Shown in pieces: positions 1 through 6,930 of a stretch of 64,000 bases of DNA (position 1 is the first letter of the stretch; each line of letters begins with the position of its first letter). The stretch is from Clostridia bacterium (lineage in GTDB: Bacteria > Bacillota > Clostridia > Oscillospirales > CAG-272), in contig JAFTJZ010000006.1 of assembly GCA_017456145.1 (NCBI GenBank), forward strand, positions 1 to 64,000, read 5' to 3'. A program made the position numbers and the translations under genes. The notes below the pieces were generated by a model that made no database searches, was not told where the DNA came from, and was given only the letters and a program-made list of their open reading frames with translations.

Positions 1-130
1 CGTCGTTTGTCGGTACGTCGTTTATCGGTATGTCGTTCGTCGGCACATCATTGTCTGCGGTCGTGCAGCTTGCGAGCACCGCCAAAAGTAGGCAAGCGCT
101 GAGCAACAGGGCAAAAAACTTATGTTTCAC
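1..130 (-). CDS. Lipoprotein, N-terminal part only (runs off left edge)
   Basis: Only the first 43 codons are present. The start is GTG at 130, because the nearby ATG is followed at once by TGA. A GAGGAGG ribosome binding site lies about 8 bases upstream. The protein begins with a lipoprotein signal peptide: Lys-His-Lys, a hydrophobic stretch, then the lipobox VLASC with the lipidated Cys near residue 22. The mature part starts with a short repetitive stretch of the pattern D-V-P-T-N-D / D-I-P-I-N-D, cut by the window edge. The start overlaps the stop of the upstream gene by 4 bases (GTGA), so the two are probably translationally coupled. Function unknown; a surface protein with a repetitive linker is the most that can be said. 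Confidence 0.7.
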   Translation of the reverse strand, partial: MKHKFFALLLSACLLLAVLASCTTADNDVPTNDIPINDVPTND

Positions 131-906
131 ATCGGGTTCCTCCTCTTTCTGTGTCGGACAATCAAAGGCACGGCAACGGCGACCGCGACCAGGGCAACCG
201 TCAGGGCGATGCGCACCGCAATTGCTTTTTGAGCGGCAATTTGGGAGCTGCCGTACCAATCGCGCCAGGCAGCATCGGCGACCTCCTTGACAGTATAAAG
301 CTCACCGTCCACCAAGGATATTTTTTTAGAGCATCCGAACGGAATCATATATTCCCCTGTGTCGCTTTTCACGTACACCAACGTGCAATAGTGAATCCAA
401 TCTGCCATGTAAAAGCGAATTTCTTCCACATTACCAAGTTCAAGCCGCTCCAATGCGTAGATCAGTGCATCCTTTCGCAAAACGTAGGAGTCCTGATACC
501 CTTGCCATACCAATCCGGTATAGGTGTACCCCAAATTCTCCGTCCATGCATCTTGCTTATAGCGGAACTCCATAAAGCCCGACAAGCCATCCGCGGTGGG
601 GACGAAAATACAAACATTGTTAGGATGTGCCCATGTATCAAGGGAATCTCCTTCCTTGTATTCTTCGGAAAAGAGTTCTGTGGACAGCCAGGTGCACCAA
701 TAGGCACCACTTGGGTCATATGAATATTGAGCAGAACTGATGGTAGACAACTCATCTATGCCCAATTCTTCTTGTGCTGAAGTAAATTGCTCCTCAACCA
801 ACGCCGCAATATTTGATTCTGCTGAGGCGGGGAGAACGGGCAATACAAACAAAAACACAAGTATGAGAATAGTCACAAAAAATGTTTTATACTTATTTGT
901 TTTCAT
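127..906 (-). CDS. Membrane-anchored extracellular protein of unknown function
   Basis: 259 aa. Residues 1-30 form a signal peptide (MKTNKYK, a hydrophobic core, then ASA-E). The middle about 190 residues are acidic and aromatic and look extracellular. Near residues 228-250 there is one C-terminal transmembrane helix followed by a basic RHRKRRN tail, so the protein is anchored with its bulk outside. The ATG at 906 has a GGAGG site 7 bases upstream. The gene is the first full cistron after the promoter at 1113-1141 and overlaps the following lipoprotein gene by 4 bases. I recognise no domain family. The pairing with a lipoprotein suggests a two-part surface system, but that is inference. Confidence 0.7.
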   Translation of the reverse strand: MKTNKYKTFFVTILILVFLFVLPVLPASAESNIAALVEEQFTSAQEELGIDELSTISSAQYSYDPSGAYWCTWLSTELFSEEYKEGDSLDTWAHPNNVCIFVPTADGLSGFMEFRYKQDAWTENLGYTYTGLVWQGYQDSYVLRKDALIYALERLELGNVEEIRFYMADWIHYCTLVYVKSDTGEYMIPFGCSKKISLVDGELYTVKEVADAAWRDWYGSSQIAAQKAIAVRIALTVALVAVAVAVPLIVRHRKRRNPM

Positions 907-984
907 AACAAACCTCCGTATAAAACTGTGGTAAACAGTTTCGTGTGGGTATTTTTCCGTGCAGACGCTTTTGGTCTACACGCC

Positions 985-1068
985 TCATCGATAGAAGATC
1001 CACCTCGGATGACAGCCGAGATGAAGTTTGTGGCTGACAAAAGGAACAAATACATGGTCAAATTTCAT
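985..1068 (-). CDS. Possible 27-aa leader ORF
   Basis: A short ORF (starts MKFDHVF, ends RWIFYR) begins with ATG at 1068, about 40 bases downstream of a near-perfect promoter, with GGAG about 9 bases upstream. It ends about 80 bases before the membrane protein gene. The gap holds a hairpin (GTGTAGAC paired with GTCTGCAC) without a U-run. It may be a leader peptide, a small protein, or chance. Confidence 0.3.
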   Translation of the reverse strand: MKFDHVFVPFVSHKLHLGCHPRWIFYR

Positions 1069-1112
1069 ATCCGCTGTCTCCTTTCTCTTTCTGCACTTTT
1101 TTATGCTTTTAC

Positions 1113-1141
1113 AGTATAGCAGAAAATGGTAGACATGTCAA
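1113..1141 (-). promoter_or_regulatory. Sigma-A promoter for the 906-to-1 operon
   Basis: On the minus strand: TTGACA, 17-base spacer, TATACT. It drives the 27-aa ORF, the membrane protein and the partial lipoprotein. The 5' leader is about 200 bases long. Confidence 0.8.
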
Positions 1142-1283
1142 TGAACAAAGTGTGAACATTGGATAAGCAGGAGAATTTTGTCGCCTTGAACAAATTCAAT
1201 ATAACGGATTTGTGTATTGTGACAGAATACAGATCAAATATTGCATAAAATGATAAAATATTTGAACTTTTTCGCCAAAGCTC

Positions 1284-1312
1284 TTGCTTTTTTTGCGCGG
1301 GTAGATTATAAT
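1284..1312 (+). promoter_or_regulatory. Sigma-A promoter for the GNAT gene at 1354
   Basis: TTGCTT, 17-base spacer, TATAAT. The start codon follows about 40 bases after the -10 box. It is divergent from the minus-strand promoter at 1113-1141; the stretch between them (1142-1283) is AT-rich with no other feature seen. Confidence 0.7.
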
Positions 1313-1353
1313 ATAGGTAGGAATGATCGATCACGAAAGGTTTTGCAATCCTC

Positions 1354-1971
1354 ATGAAACAGGAAGTTATCCATCGCGTATTTGCGCATATGCCCGAGCT
1401 GTCCACCCCGCGTCTGACGCTGCGAAAAATGCGGACGAGTGACGATGCGGATATGTTCGATTACGCCAGCCGTCCCGAGGTGACCCGTTATCTTCTCTGG
1501 TCGCCCCACCCCGACCGCGCATACACCCGTGAATATCTTAAGTATCTTGCGACGCGTTATGCTGCGGGTACCTTCTACGATTGGGCGGTGGTGCTCAAGG
1601 AGAGTGGACGCATGGTCGGCACCTGCGGATTTACCTCGATCGATGCACAGAACGAGTGCGCCGAGATCGGATACGTGCTCAGCCCACGCGTCTGGGGACA
1701 TGAGATCGCGGTCGAGGCGGTGCGGGCGGTGCTTGCCTTCGGATTTGATCGCTTACTTCTGCAACGCATCGAGGCGCGTTTCATTTATGGCAATGAGGCC
1801 TCTTTGCGCGTGATGCAAAAGGTGGGAATGACCTTCGAGGGCTATCGGAGACAGAGTATGTTGATCAAGGGTGTGCGTCGTGATATCGGTTACAGCTCCA
1901 TCCTGCTCGACGAATATCGTGCGCTTTTTCCCACATGGGAGGACGCAAAGGGACAAAAAATAAAAAATTAA
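1354..1971 (+). CDS. GNAT-family N-acetyltransferase (RimJ/RimL-like)
   Basis: 205 aa. The start of the domain reads LSTPRLTLRKM followed by a D-D-A-D-M-F-DYAS stretch, typical of RimJ/RimL-type acetyltransferases that move acetyl from acetyl-CoA to an amino group. The central G-x-C-G-F beta strand and the Y-V-L-S-P..WG.. region that binds CoA are present at about residues 90-125, then N-E-A-S-L-R-V-M-Q-K-V-G-M, the usual C-terminal motif. The family includes ribosomal protein acetyltransferases and small-molecule resistance enzymes, and the substrate cannot be told. It is monocistronic from its own promoter. The ATG at 1354 has GAAAGG upstream. Confidence 0.85.
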   Translation: MKQEVIHRVFAHMPELSTPRLTLRKMRTSDDADMFDYASRPEVTRYLLWSPHPDRAYTREYLKYLATRYAAGTFYDWAVVLKESGRMVGTCGFTSIDAQNECAEIGYVLSPRVWGHEIAVEAVRAVLAFGFDRLLLQRIEARFIYGNEASLRVMQKVGMTFEGYRRQSMLIKGVRRDIGYSSILLDEYRALFPTWEDAKGQKIKN

Positions 1972-2003
1972 AAGATTTCCTGCGTCTTTTTTTGTCGAAG
2001 GTA

Positions 2004-2032
2004 TTGTAAAATCAAGAAAAGTATGGTAGAAT
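2004..2032 (+). promoter_or_regulatory. Sigma-A promoter for the parA-like pair
   Basis: TTGTAA, 17-base spacer, TAGAAT. The ATG at 2031 lies inside the -10 box, so transcription starts downstream of it. This rules out that upstream start and supports ATG 2115. Confidence 0.65.
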
Positions 2033-2114
2033 GAGAGGTAGAGGCGTGGATGCACCGTGTACCGAGAGGAGTCGCGGCGCCACGCAAGCCCACGGAAAGG
2101 AATTTAGTACCAAA

Positions 2115-2867
2115 ATGCAAAAGAGAACCAACCCCTTGGAGCTCAAGGTAGAGTCCAAGGATTATACGCCCGCGCCCCCTTCCGGGGAGAAAAAGACGGC
2201 GGCCGCCCCCGAGATCGTACCGCCCGTCGCAGAAAAGAAGGATACAGCACCTGAAATACATACGCAGCCGCAGCCATCGGCTGCCGAGCCCAAGATCGCG
2301 GCAGCACCCGCGCAGGAGACGGTCACCGCCGCTCCCGCCGCGAACCCCGAGATCCGTGCCGAGGCGCCCGCAGCTGCCCCCGAGATCCGCATTGAGACAA
2401 CGGTGGTCGCACCCGCGGCACCCGCAGCACCTGCGGCAGAGCCTTCCGCGGCACAGAACGATACCGTGCCGACACCCGCTGCCCAAGAGCCGCCCGCCGC
2501 TCCCAAGGCCCCTGCTGCGCTTGCCCCTGATCGGGTGGCACCCGTGCGTCCCGGTCGTCCTGCGCCCCCTCGCCCCGTGCGTCACAATCCTGCGGAGGAT
2601 CGTGTGCGCCACGGTGAGAACGTGGCGGACAACGATACCTCGGTTGCGGTCAAGTTCCGCGTTGCCGGCGACCGTGTCGAGCGCCGTATGGTGCTGGCGC
2701 GCGTCAGCAAGGACGTTTGCAAGCTGGCACAATCGCTTTATCCCGAGCAATCGCTGGGATCTATCATTGAGGGCGCACTGCTGACCCGCGCTTTTTTACA
2801 GGATCGGGATGCGTTTGATGCAATGGCGCGTGAAATGATCAAAAAGGGAGGTAAGATCAAATGCTGA
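2115..2867 (+). CDS. Ala/Pro-rich protein paired with ParA-like ATPase
   Basis: 250 aa from ATG 2115 (GGAAAGG upstream; longer starts precede the transcript). Residues about 15-165 are a low-complexity stretch rich in Ala, Pro and Glu with repeated A-P-E-I-R blocks, probably disordered. Residues about 175-250 form a compact basic domain (VKFRVAGDRVERR... ending EMIKKGGK) that resembles small C-terminal domains of ParB-like or conjugation-linked partners of ParA; DUF3408 is my closest recollection. The stop overlaps the start of the ParA gene by 7 bases, so the two are coupled. The likely role is partner or cargo adaptor of the ATPase. The family assignment is inference; the pairing is seen directly. 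Confidence 0.6.
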   Translation: MQKRTNPLELKVESKDYTPAPPSGEKKTAAAPEIVPPVAEKKDTAPEIHTQPQPSAAEPKIAAAPAQETVTAAPAANPEIRAEAPAAAPEIRIETTVVAPAAPAAPAAEPSAAQNDTVPTPAAQEPPAAPKAPAALAPDRVAPVRPGRPAPPRPVRHNPAEDRVRHGENVADNDTSVAVKFRVAGDRVERRMVLARVSKDVCKLAQSLYPEQSLGSIIEGALLTRAFLQDRDAFDAMAREMIKKGGKIKC

Positions 2868-3661
2868 TCAGCTTTTTCTGTAAAAAGGGCGGTGTGGGTA
2901 AGACCACCGTCACCGGCGAGTTCGCCGGATATCTGACCTCGCTTGGTAAGCGGGTTCTGATCATCAGCATCGACGATCAGAACAGTGTGTTTGAGATGTT
3001 CGGTCGTTCCTCTGCCGTATTTGAAGATGATTCCAATTATCTGGAGCATTATGTCGCGGGTGCTTGCGAGCAGGAACGCGTGCTGATACCCATGCGCGAC
3101 AATTTGTACGCCGTCAAGACGCTCAATACCGATATGCTCTCCAAAAAGCTGACGCTGGAGCGGACGTTTGAGCGCCAGTTTACCGCAGCGATCGATCGCT
3201 TGCAAGGGAGTTTCGACTTCACCTTCTTCGATCTCCCGCCCTCATCCAACCGCACCACCGAGATCCTTTTGGAGAAGACCGATCTGCTGATGCTGATCGT
3301 CGAGCTGAATAAGCTGGGAGTCAACGGCTTTTACAACACACTGCAATACTTTGTGGACAACGATATTGAGCTTGAGAAGATCCGCTACGTGCTGCCCAAC
3401 AGCTATTCCAAGACCAAGTCGGCTCCCGGGGTGGCGCTGGGCGAGCTGAAGGCACTGATCGCGGAGAACGTGCCCCACACGCGTCTGTTGCCCTTGATGC
3501 CCGAGAAGTCCTTGTTCCAATCGCTGCAGCAAAAGGGTGTCATTTTGTTTGATGACCCCGCCAGTGAGTACGCCAAGAGACTGTCCAACTACGAATATCG
3601 ACAGAAAAAGAACGTCATGGAGATCATGTCGGCGGTGTTTGATTCGATCGAATTTACATAA
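2861..3661 (+). CDS. ParA/MinD-family P-loop ATPase
   Basis: 266 aa. The deviant Walker A motif KKGGVGKTT is at residues 8-16, with the signature Lys near its start that defines ParA/MinD ATPases. The Walker B-like strand FTFFDLPPS is near residue 120, and the SYSKTK region near 180 fits the family. Such proteins form nucleotide-dependent dimers that position DNA, protein clusters or polar machines. No centromere-like repeat and no chromosomal parB/rsmG context is visible, so this is probably not the chromosomal Soj. The partner is the overlapping Ala/Pro-rich protein. Transcription ends at the terminator at 3667. A role in plasmid or element partition, or in placing a surface or sporulation complex, is open. 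Confidence 0.85.
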   Translation: MLISFFCKKGGVGKTTVTGEFAGYLTSLGKRVLIISIDDQNSVFEMFGRSSAVFEDDSNYLEHYVAGACEQERVLIPMRDNLYAVKTLNTDMLSKKLTLERTFERQFTAAIDRLQGSFDFTFFDLPPSSNRTTEILLEKTDLLMLIVELNKLGVNGFYNTLQYFVDNDIELEKIRYVLPNSYSKTKSAPGVALGELKALIAENVPHTRLLPLMPEKSLFQSLQQKGVILFDDPASEYAKRLSNYEYRQKKNVMEIMSAVFDSIEFT

Positions 3662-3666
3662 GCAAC

Positions 3667-3707
3667 GCGGCTGCGCTAACCCTTGCGGGAGGCGCAGCCG
3701 CTTTTTT
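3667..3707 (+). terminator. Intrinsic terminator after parA-like gene
   Basis: GCGGCTGCGC and GCGCAGCCGC form a perfect 10-bp stem with a 15-base loop, followed by TTTTTT. It lies between the convergent ParA and HTH genes. Confidence 0.9.
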
Positions 3708-3921
3708 ATCTGATATCAAAGAAGTCGCCGATCGAGCAGCCGATGAGGGCGGCAAGGCTCGGCAAGATGGTGATGTCGGGATAGCAAAGCTCCTTTTCCC
3801 ACTTGCTGACCGCTTGGGCGCTCACGCCGACCCGCTGCCCGAACGCGCCCTGCGACAGACGGTTTTGTGCACGATAGTCTTTGATCTTTTCCGAGATGGT
3901 AAGCTTACAGACGCTCATCAT
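3706..3921 (-). CDS. Small XRE-family HTH regulator
   Basis: 71 aa from ATG 3921 (ATG 3918 or GTG 3930 are alternatives; AGGTGAT sits just upstream). It is a single Cro/C1-type helix-turn-helix: the scaffold LSQGAFGQRVGVSAQAVSKWE at residues about 22-42, followed by P-D-I-T-I-L-P-S-L-A. There is no effector domain. Its start overlaps the end of the ABC-class ATPase gene, so it is translated as the last cistron of that unit and may regulate it. It ends facing the terminator at 3667-3707. Confidence 0.85.
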   Translation of the reverse strand: MMSVCKLTISEKIKDYRAQNRLSQGAFGQRVGVSAQAVSKWEKELCYPDITILPSLAALIGCSIGDFFDIR

Positions 3922-5734
3922 GGGTATCACCTGCTTTCGTGTAGTGAATTTTTCGCATACGATTGATCAAGCATAAAAATTCCTGCTTGCGCGGCAGATC
4001 GAGAAATCGCTCACTGTCCGTGAAGAAGGGCGAATAGAGAAAATCCAAGCCTTCTGTGTCAATTTTTGCATATAATTCGTCGATTTTATGTGTGAGGTCG
4101 ATGCAATGAGCGATGTTGGTGATCTGGAGGTAGCGCAGCATGAAGGCGAGCGCATCTAACTGACGGGGAGAGACGATATTGTGCATGGCGCGCACATCGA
4201 TCTGCTCGTCACCGATCAGAATAAAGCCCATGTCCGATACAAGAAGGCGCTCTGTGCCGCTGCCCTCGGGGTAGGAGGTAAAACGGTCACTGTAGAGAAG
4301 GCGGCTCTGTGTCCAATCACCCAATGTCGGCGACTCGGCGCTCATACCATGCGCATAACAGATCTCCTTGGCTTTTTGGGTCACATCATGGATCAGATAA
4401 TCCTCCATCATGTAGATGTGATCAGCGACCGACAGATATTCGCCGCTGCCGCCGATGACCAGTATGGTCGAAACACCGCGTACCGCGTGCAGCTCTCGGA
4501 CGCGGTCGGTGAAGGGAGTGATCGGCTCGCGCTCAATCAGCTGTTTCATCGTGCGATCGCGGATCATGAAGTTGGTTGCACTGCGGTCCTCGTCGATCAG
4601 CAGCAGCGTGGCGCCGCTGTCCACAGCCTCCATGATGTTCGCCGCCTGCGAGGTCGAGCCGCTGGCGTGGTCGGTGGAAAAATCTGTCGTATCACCGCCC
4701 GGCAGCCAGCGGATAAAGGGTGAGATGTTGAGGTGCATAACGCTGCGTCCGTCCTCGGCAGAAATGGTGACGGCACTGGGATCGGTCAGGCAAAGCTCGC
4801 GCCCGTCTCCCGCCGCATGGTCGTAGATGCCGGCGGAAATGGCGTCCAGAAGCGTCGATTTGCCGGAATAGCCGCCGCCTGTGATAACGGTTACGCCGCG
4901 TCTGATGCCCATGCCGCGCACGCCGCAGATCTCAATTTCAGCCTCGGGCGTGGACGTGAAGGGAATGGCATCCGGCAGTGGCAGATCGCCCTCCTTGGCG
5001 CGCGGCAAAATGCTGCCGTTGGCAATGAAAGCGCAGTAGTCGCTGCCCTTGAGCCAGGTGCGAATGGCGTGCTGTGTCTGTGCAAGCGTGAGTGTTTGAC
5101 GGTAGCGCTCCGGGTCAAAGGCAAAAATGAAGCGGTCCACCGCATCGGGAAGGTCACGACAGAGCATCTGCACGGTTCGCCGCATTTTTTTGGCGGGCAG
5201 CTGCACCTGCAGACGGATACATAGGCAGGGCAGCGGCGGACGTTGTACGTCGTCATTTAACACGTAGACCTTGGAGCCGCCGCCGTTCTCATAGTCCTTT
5301 TGCGGGCAGAGTGCAAAAAACGATGCGTTACGCTTGAGAATCTCGCCGCCCGGCGTGTGCAGCTCAAACTTTCCGTTCTCGGTATCGGGGCGACTGCGGT
5401 TGTACAGCGCGGCGTTCATCTCGTCAATATATGGCTTGAAGGTGCGCAGACAGAGGTCTGCGACGGCATCCTGCTCGATGGTGGAGGCAGGTAGATCCAT
5501 TCCCAGGCGGGCGACGGGAATGGCGATGACCACCGTCGGCTTATCCTGCGCCAGCTTATGTGTCAGCGTGATGGTAAAGCCGATGTCCTCGTGGTAGTAG
5601 GTTGGCTCGTAGGCGGTCCATGGGTCCATGCCGGGGTGCGACGGGTCGTCGACGATCATTAAGCCTTCGTACATGGCTTTATAGGTTGTGGTTGTTGGGT
5701 CCATAGCTAAAAGTTTATTTTTCAATCGTTTCAT
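3905..5734 (-). CDS. Predicted ATPase of the ABC class (COG3044 type)
   Basis: 609 aa from ATG 5734, with GGAGGGG 7 bases upstream. The Walker A motif GGGYSGKST is at about residues 285-293 and Walker B LLLIDED at about 375. An S-G-S-T-S-Q-like ABC signature region lies between them (about 355), and further conserved I-G-G-S-G-E motifs follow. This matches the PF09818/COG3044 family of soluble ABC-class ATPases, whose function is poorly known (links to nucleic acid or RNA processing have been proposed). No membrane segments. It is preceded by a coupled 18-aa ORF and a two-terminator leader, and followed by an overlapping HTH gene. The enzyme class is confident, the cellular role unknown. Confidence 0.85.
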   Translation of the reverse strand: MKRLKNKLLAMDPTTTTYKAMYEGLMIVDDPSHPGMDPWTAYEPTYYHEDIGFTITLTHKLAQDKPTVVIAIPVARLGMDLPASTIEQDAVADLCLRTFKPYIDEMNAALYNRSRPDTENGKFELHTPGGEILKRNASFFALCPQKDYENGGGSKVYVLNDDVQRPPLPCLCIRLQVQLPAKKMRRTVQMLCRDLPDAVDRFIFAFDPERYRQTLTLAQTQHAIRTWLKGSDYCAFIANGSILPRAKEGDLPLPDAIPFTSTPEAEIEICGVRGMGIRRGVTVITGGGYSGKSTLLDAISAGIYDHAAGDGRELCLTDPSAVTISAEDGRSVMHLNISPFIRWLPGGDTTDFSTDHASGSTSQAANIMEAVDSGATLLLIDEDRSATNFMIRDRTMKQLIEREPITPFTDRVRELHAVRGVSTILVIGGSGEYLSVADHIYMMEDYLIHDVTQKAKEICYAHGMSAESPTLGDWTQSRLLYSDRFTSYPEGSGTERLLVSDMGFILIGDEQIDVRAMHNIVSPRQLDALAFMLRYLQITNIAHCIDLTHKIDELYAKIDTEGLDFLYSPFFTDSERFLDLPRKQEFLCLINRMRKIHYTKAGDTHDERL

Positions 5735-5787
5735 GGGCAATCCCCTCCTTGTGTAGTAGCGTAATGGGTGGTTGAAATAGCGGTCAT
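5731..5787 (-). CDS. 18-aa ORF coupled to the ABC-class ATPase
   Basis: ATG 5787 has AAAGGAG upstream with good spacing. The peptide begins MTAISTTHY and its TGA overlaps the ATPase ATG (ATGA). Its last codons contain the ATPase ribosome binding site (the Q-G-G codons read CAAGGAGGG). This layout suggests translation of the small ORF controls access to the ATPase start. Confidence 0.45.
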   Translation of the reverse strand: MTAISTTHYATTQGGDCP

Positions 5788-5850
5788 GGAAAAATCTCCT
5801 TTCGGGGTTGGATTTTCCGTTGGACGTTTATTCCGGGGGCTTTCCACGAA

Positions 5851-5876
5851 AAACAAAAAGCACCCGTCGGGTGCTC
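5851..5876 (-). terminator. Second tandem terminator in the ATPase leader
   Basis: On the minus strand AGCACCC-GAC-GGGTGCT is followed by TTTTGTTTTT. It sits between the 22-aa ORF and the ATPase. Confidence 0.75.
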
Positions 5877-5899
5877 AAATCACAGATCAAAGGGACATC

Positions 5900-5928
5900 A
5901 AAAAATAACACACCCGAGATCGGATGTG
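5900..5928 (-). terminator. First tandem terminator in the ATPase leader
   Basis: On the minus strand CACATCCG pairs with CGGGTGTG (one G-U pair, 4-base loop), followed by TTATTTTTT. It lies 12 bases after the 22-aa ORF stop. Confidence 0.65.
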
Positions 5929-5940
5929 CAAACATTTCGT

Positions 5941-6009
5941 TCAATCGCCTTGGCTTACACGCGCACAGGCGACAGATATGACATCCGAACAATATTCGTC
6001 TTGGTACAT
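5941..6009 (-). CDS. 22-aa small ORF / leader peptide
   Basis: The peptide begins MYQDEYCSDV and ends VSQGD, with two Cys residues. ATG 6009 has a near-perfect ribosome binding site (AAAGGAGG, 8-base spacing) and lies about 40 bases downstream of a consensus promoter, so it is very likely translated. Two intrinsic terminators follow. There is no run of one amino acid, so it is not a classical amino-acid attenuator peptide. It could be an independent small peptide gene, or a leader for attenuation of the ATPase gene. Confidence 0.55.
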   Translation of the reverse strand: MYQDEYCSDVISVACARVSQGD

Positions 6010-6053
6010 AGTAATCGCCTCCTTTTGGCAGTGTTGCCGTTGATTGTGATCAT

Positions 6054-6082
6054 AGTATAGCACAGATGATGGCGTTTGTCAA
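6054..6082 (-). promoter_or_regulatory. Sigma-A promoter for the 22-aa ORF / ATPase unit
   Basis: On the minus strand: TTGACA, 17-base spacer, TATACT. I see no second promoter between the terminators and the ATPase. Confidence 0.8.
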
Positions 6083-6116
6083 TAGATGTTCGCTTGTTTT
6101 TTGTCAACCAAAGGTT

Positions 6117-6142
6117 GAAGAAAAAAGGACGCAGTGCGTCCT
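6117..6142 (-). terminator. Terminator of the lipoprotein gene at 6149
   Basis: On the minus strand AGGACGC-ACT-GCGTCCT is followed by TTTTTTCTT, just after the lipoprotein stop codon. Confidence 0.8.
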
Positions 6143-6148
6143 CTTGAT

Positions 6149-6691
6149 TTATGGGACATGGGTGACAAACTCGCGCGTGACGGTGATTTCGAACAATGCG
6201 CTCTCGCCCACGGCAAGAATTTCGTATTCATGATCTTTGACATCGGTAACCTCGTAGGTGCTGCTTTCCTCTATGGAAAAATCGTGGATGATCGTTTGAT
6301 TTTCGTCCAGCAAAACGATGCGCAGATTTCCTTCGGTGCGTGTTGGGGTAACGGTGAATCGGATAATGCTCTCACGACCGTAGGTGAGCTGCAGCAGCGT
6401 GACGCCGGATAGCGGTGACATCGCGTGGGCATACGTCTGATCGGCATCGTGCCAATACTCCTTATCGGTGTAGCTTGCCTCACCCTCCGGTCTGAAACCG
6501 TAGGTGGCACAATAACAATCTGCATCATCGGAGCAGATATATGCATCGTCAAAATGAGCGAGGGAATGATCATCCGGCCCATTGGTATCTGCTACGTCGG
6601 TGGTGATTTTGCTGATTATCAACGAGCAACCGGGAAGGGAGAACAGCAACAAAACGGCGACAAGCGCGAAACAGAGCTTTTTGTAAATCAT
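6149..6691 (-). CDS. Small lipoprotein of unknown function
   Basis: 180 aa from ATG 6691 (AAAGGAG upstream). The upstream in-frame ATG at 6754 lies within the promoter -35 box and is excluded. The signal peptide MIYKKLCFALVAVLLLFS leads to the lipobox LPGC, with Cys about residue 22. The mature part has a Cys-containing C-x-D-D-A-D-C-Y-C segment near residues 50-65 and a beta-rich remainder, possibly a C-terminal beta-sandwich. It is monocistronic, with its own promoter and terminator. No family recognised. Confidence 0.75.
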   Translation of the reverse strand: MIYKKLCFALVAVLLLFSLPGCSLIISKITTDVADTNGPDDHSLAHFDDAYICSDDADCYCATYGFRPEGEASYTDKEYWHDADQTYAHAMSPLSGVTLLQLTYGRESIIRFTVTPTRTEGNLRIVLLDENQTIIHDFSIEESSTYEVTDVKDHEYEILAVGESALFEITVTREFVTHVP

Positions 6692-6725
6692 GGGAGCTCC
6701 TTTCTTGGTTGGAGAGTTATTTGCT

Positions 6726-6754
6726 ATTATAACATAAGAGTCTGGAAAATGCAA
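6726..6754 (-). promoter_or_regulatory. Sigma-A promoter for the 6149 lipoprotein
   Basis: On the minus strand: TTGCAT, 17-base spacer, TATAAT. Confidence 0.8.
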
Positions 6755-6860
6755 GAGAAAGATGGTTTTTTAAGTGGGATGCTGAAGTTCAAGCGACATA
6801 AATTGCAGTAAATCTGTCATAAGTACAGTATTACTACGGGGGAGGTGTTGATTTACTGTG

Positions 6861-6889
6861 TTGACAACCATTTGTAATCATGCTATAAT
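6861..6889 (+). promoter_or_regulatory. Sigma-A promoter for the HTH-TPR gene
   Basis: TTGACA, 17-base spacer, TATAAT, about 40 bases before ATG 6931. Confidence 0.85.
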
Positions 6890-6930
6890 AGAAAAAACAA
6901 GTATCTTTGATCGATAAGGAGATAGTCTCA

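Noticed and set aside
1941..1995. Terminator of the GNAT gene at 1354
   Set aside because: GACGCA and TGCGTC with a T-run can pair, but the loop is about 36 bases and one arm lies in the coding region; too weak to call.
5941..6009. Classical amino-acid attenuator leader peptide
   Set aside because: The 22 codons have no run of a single amino acid and the downstream gene is not biosynthetic.
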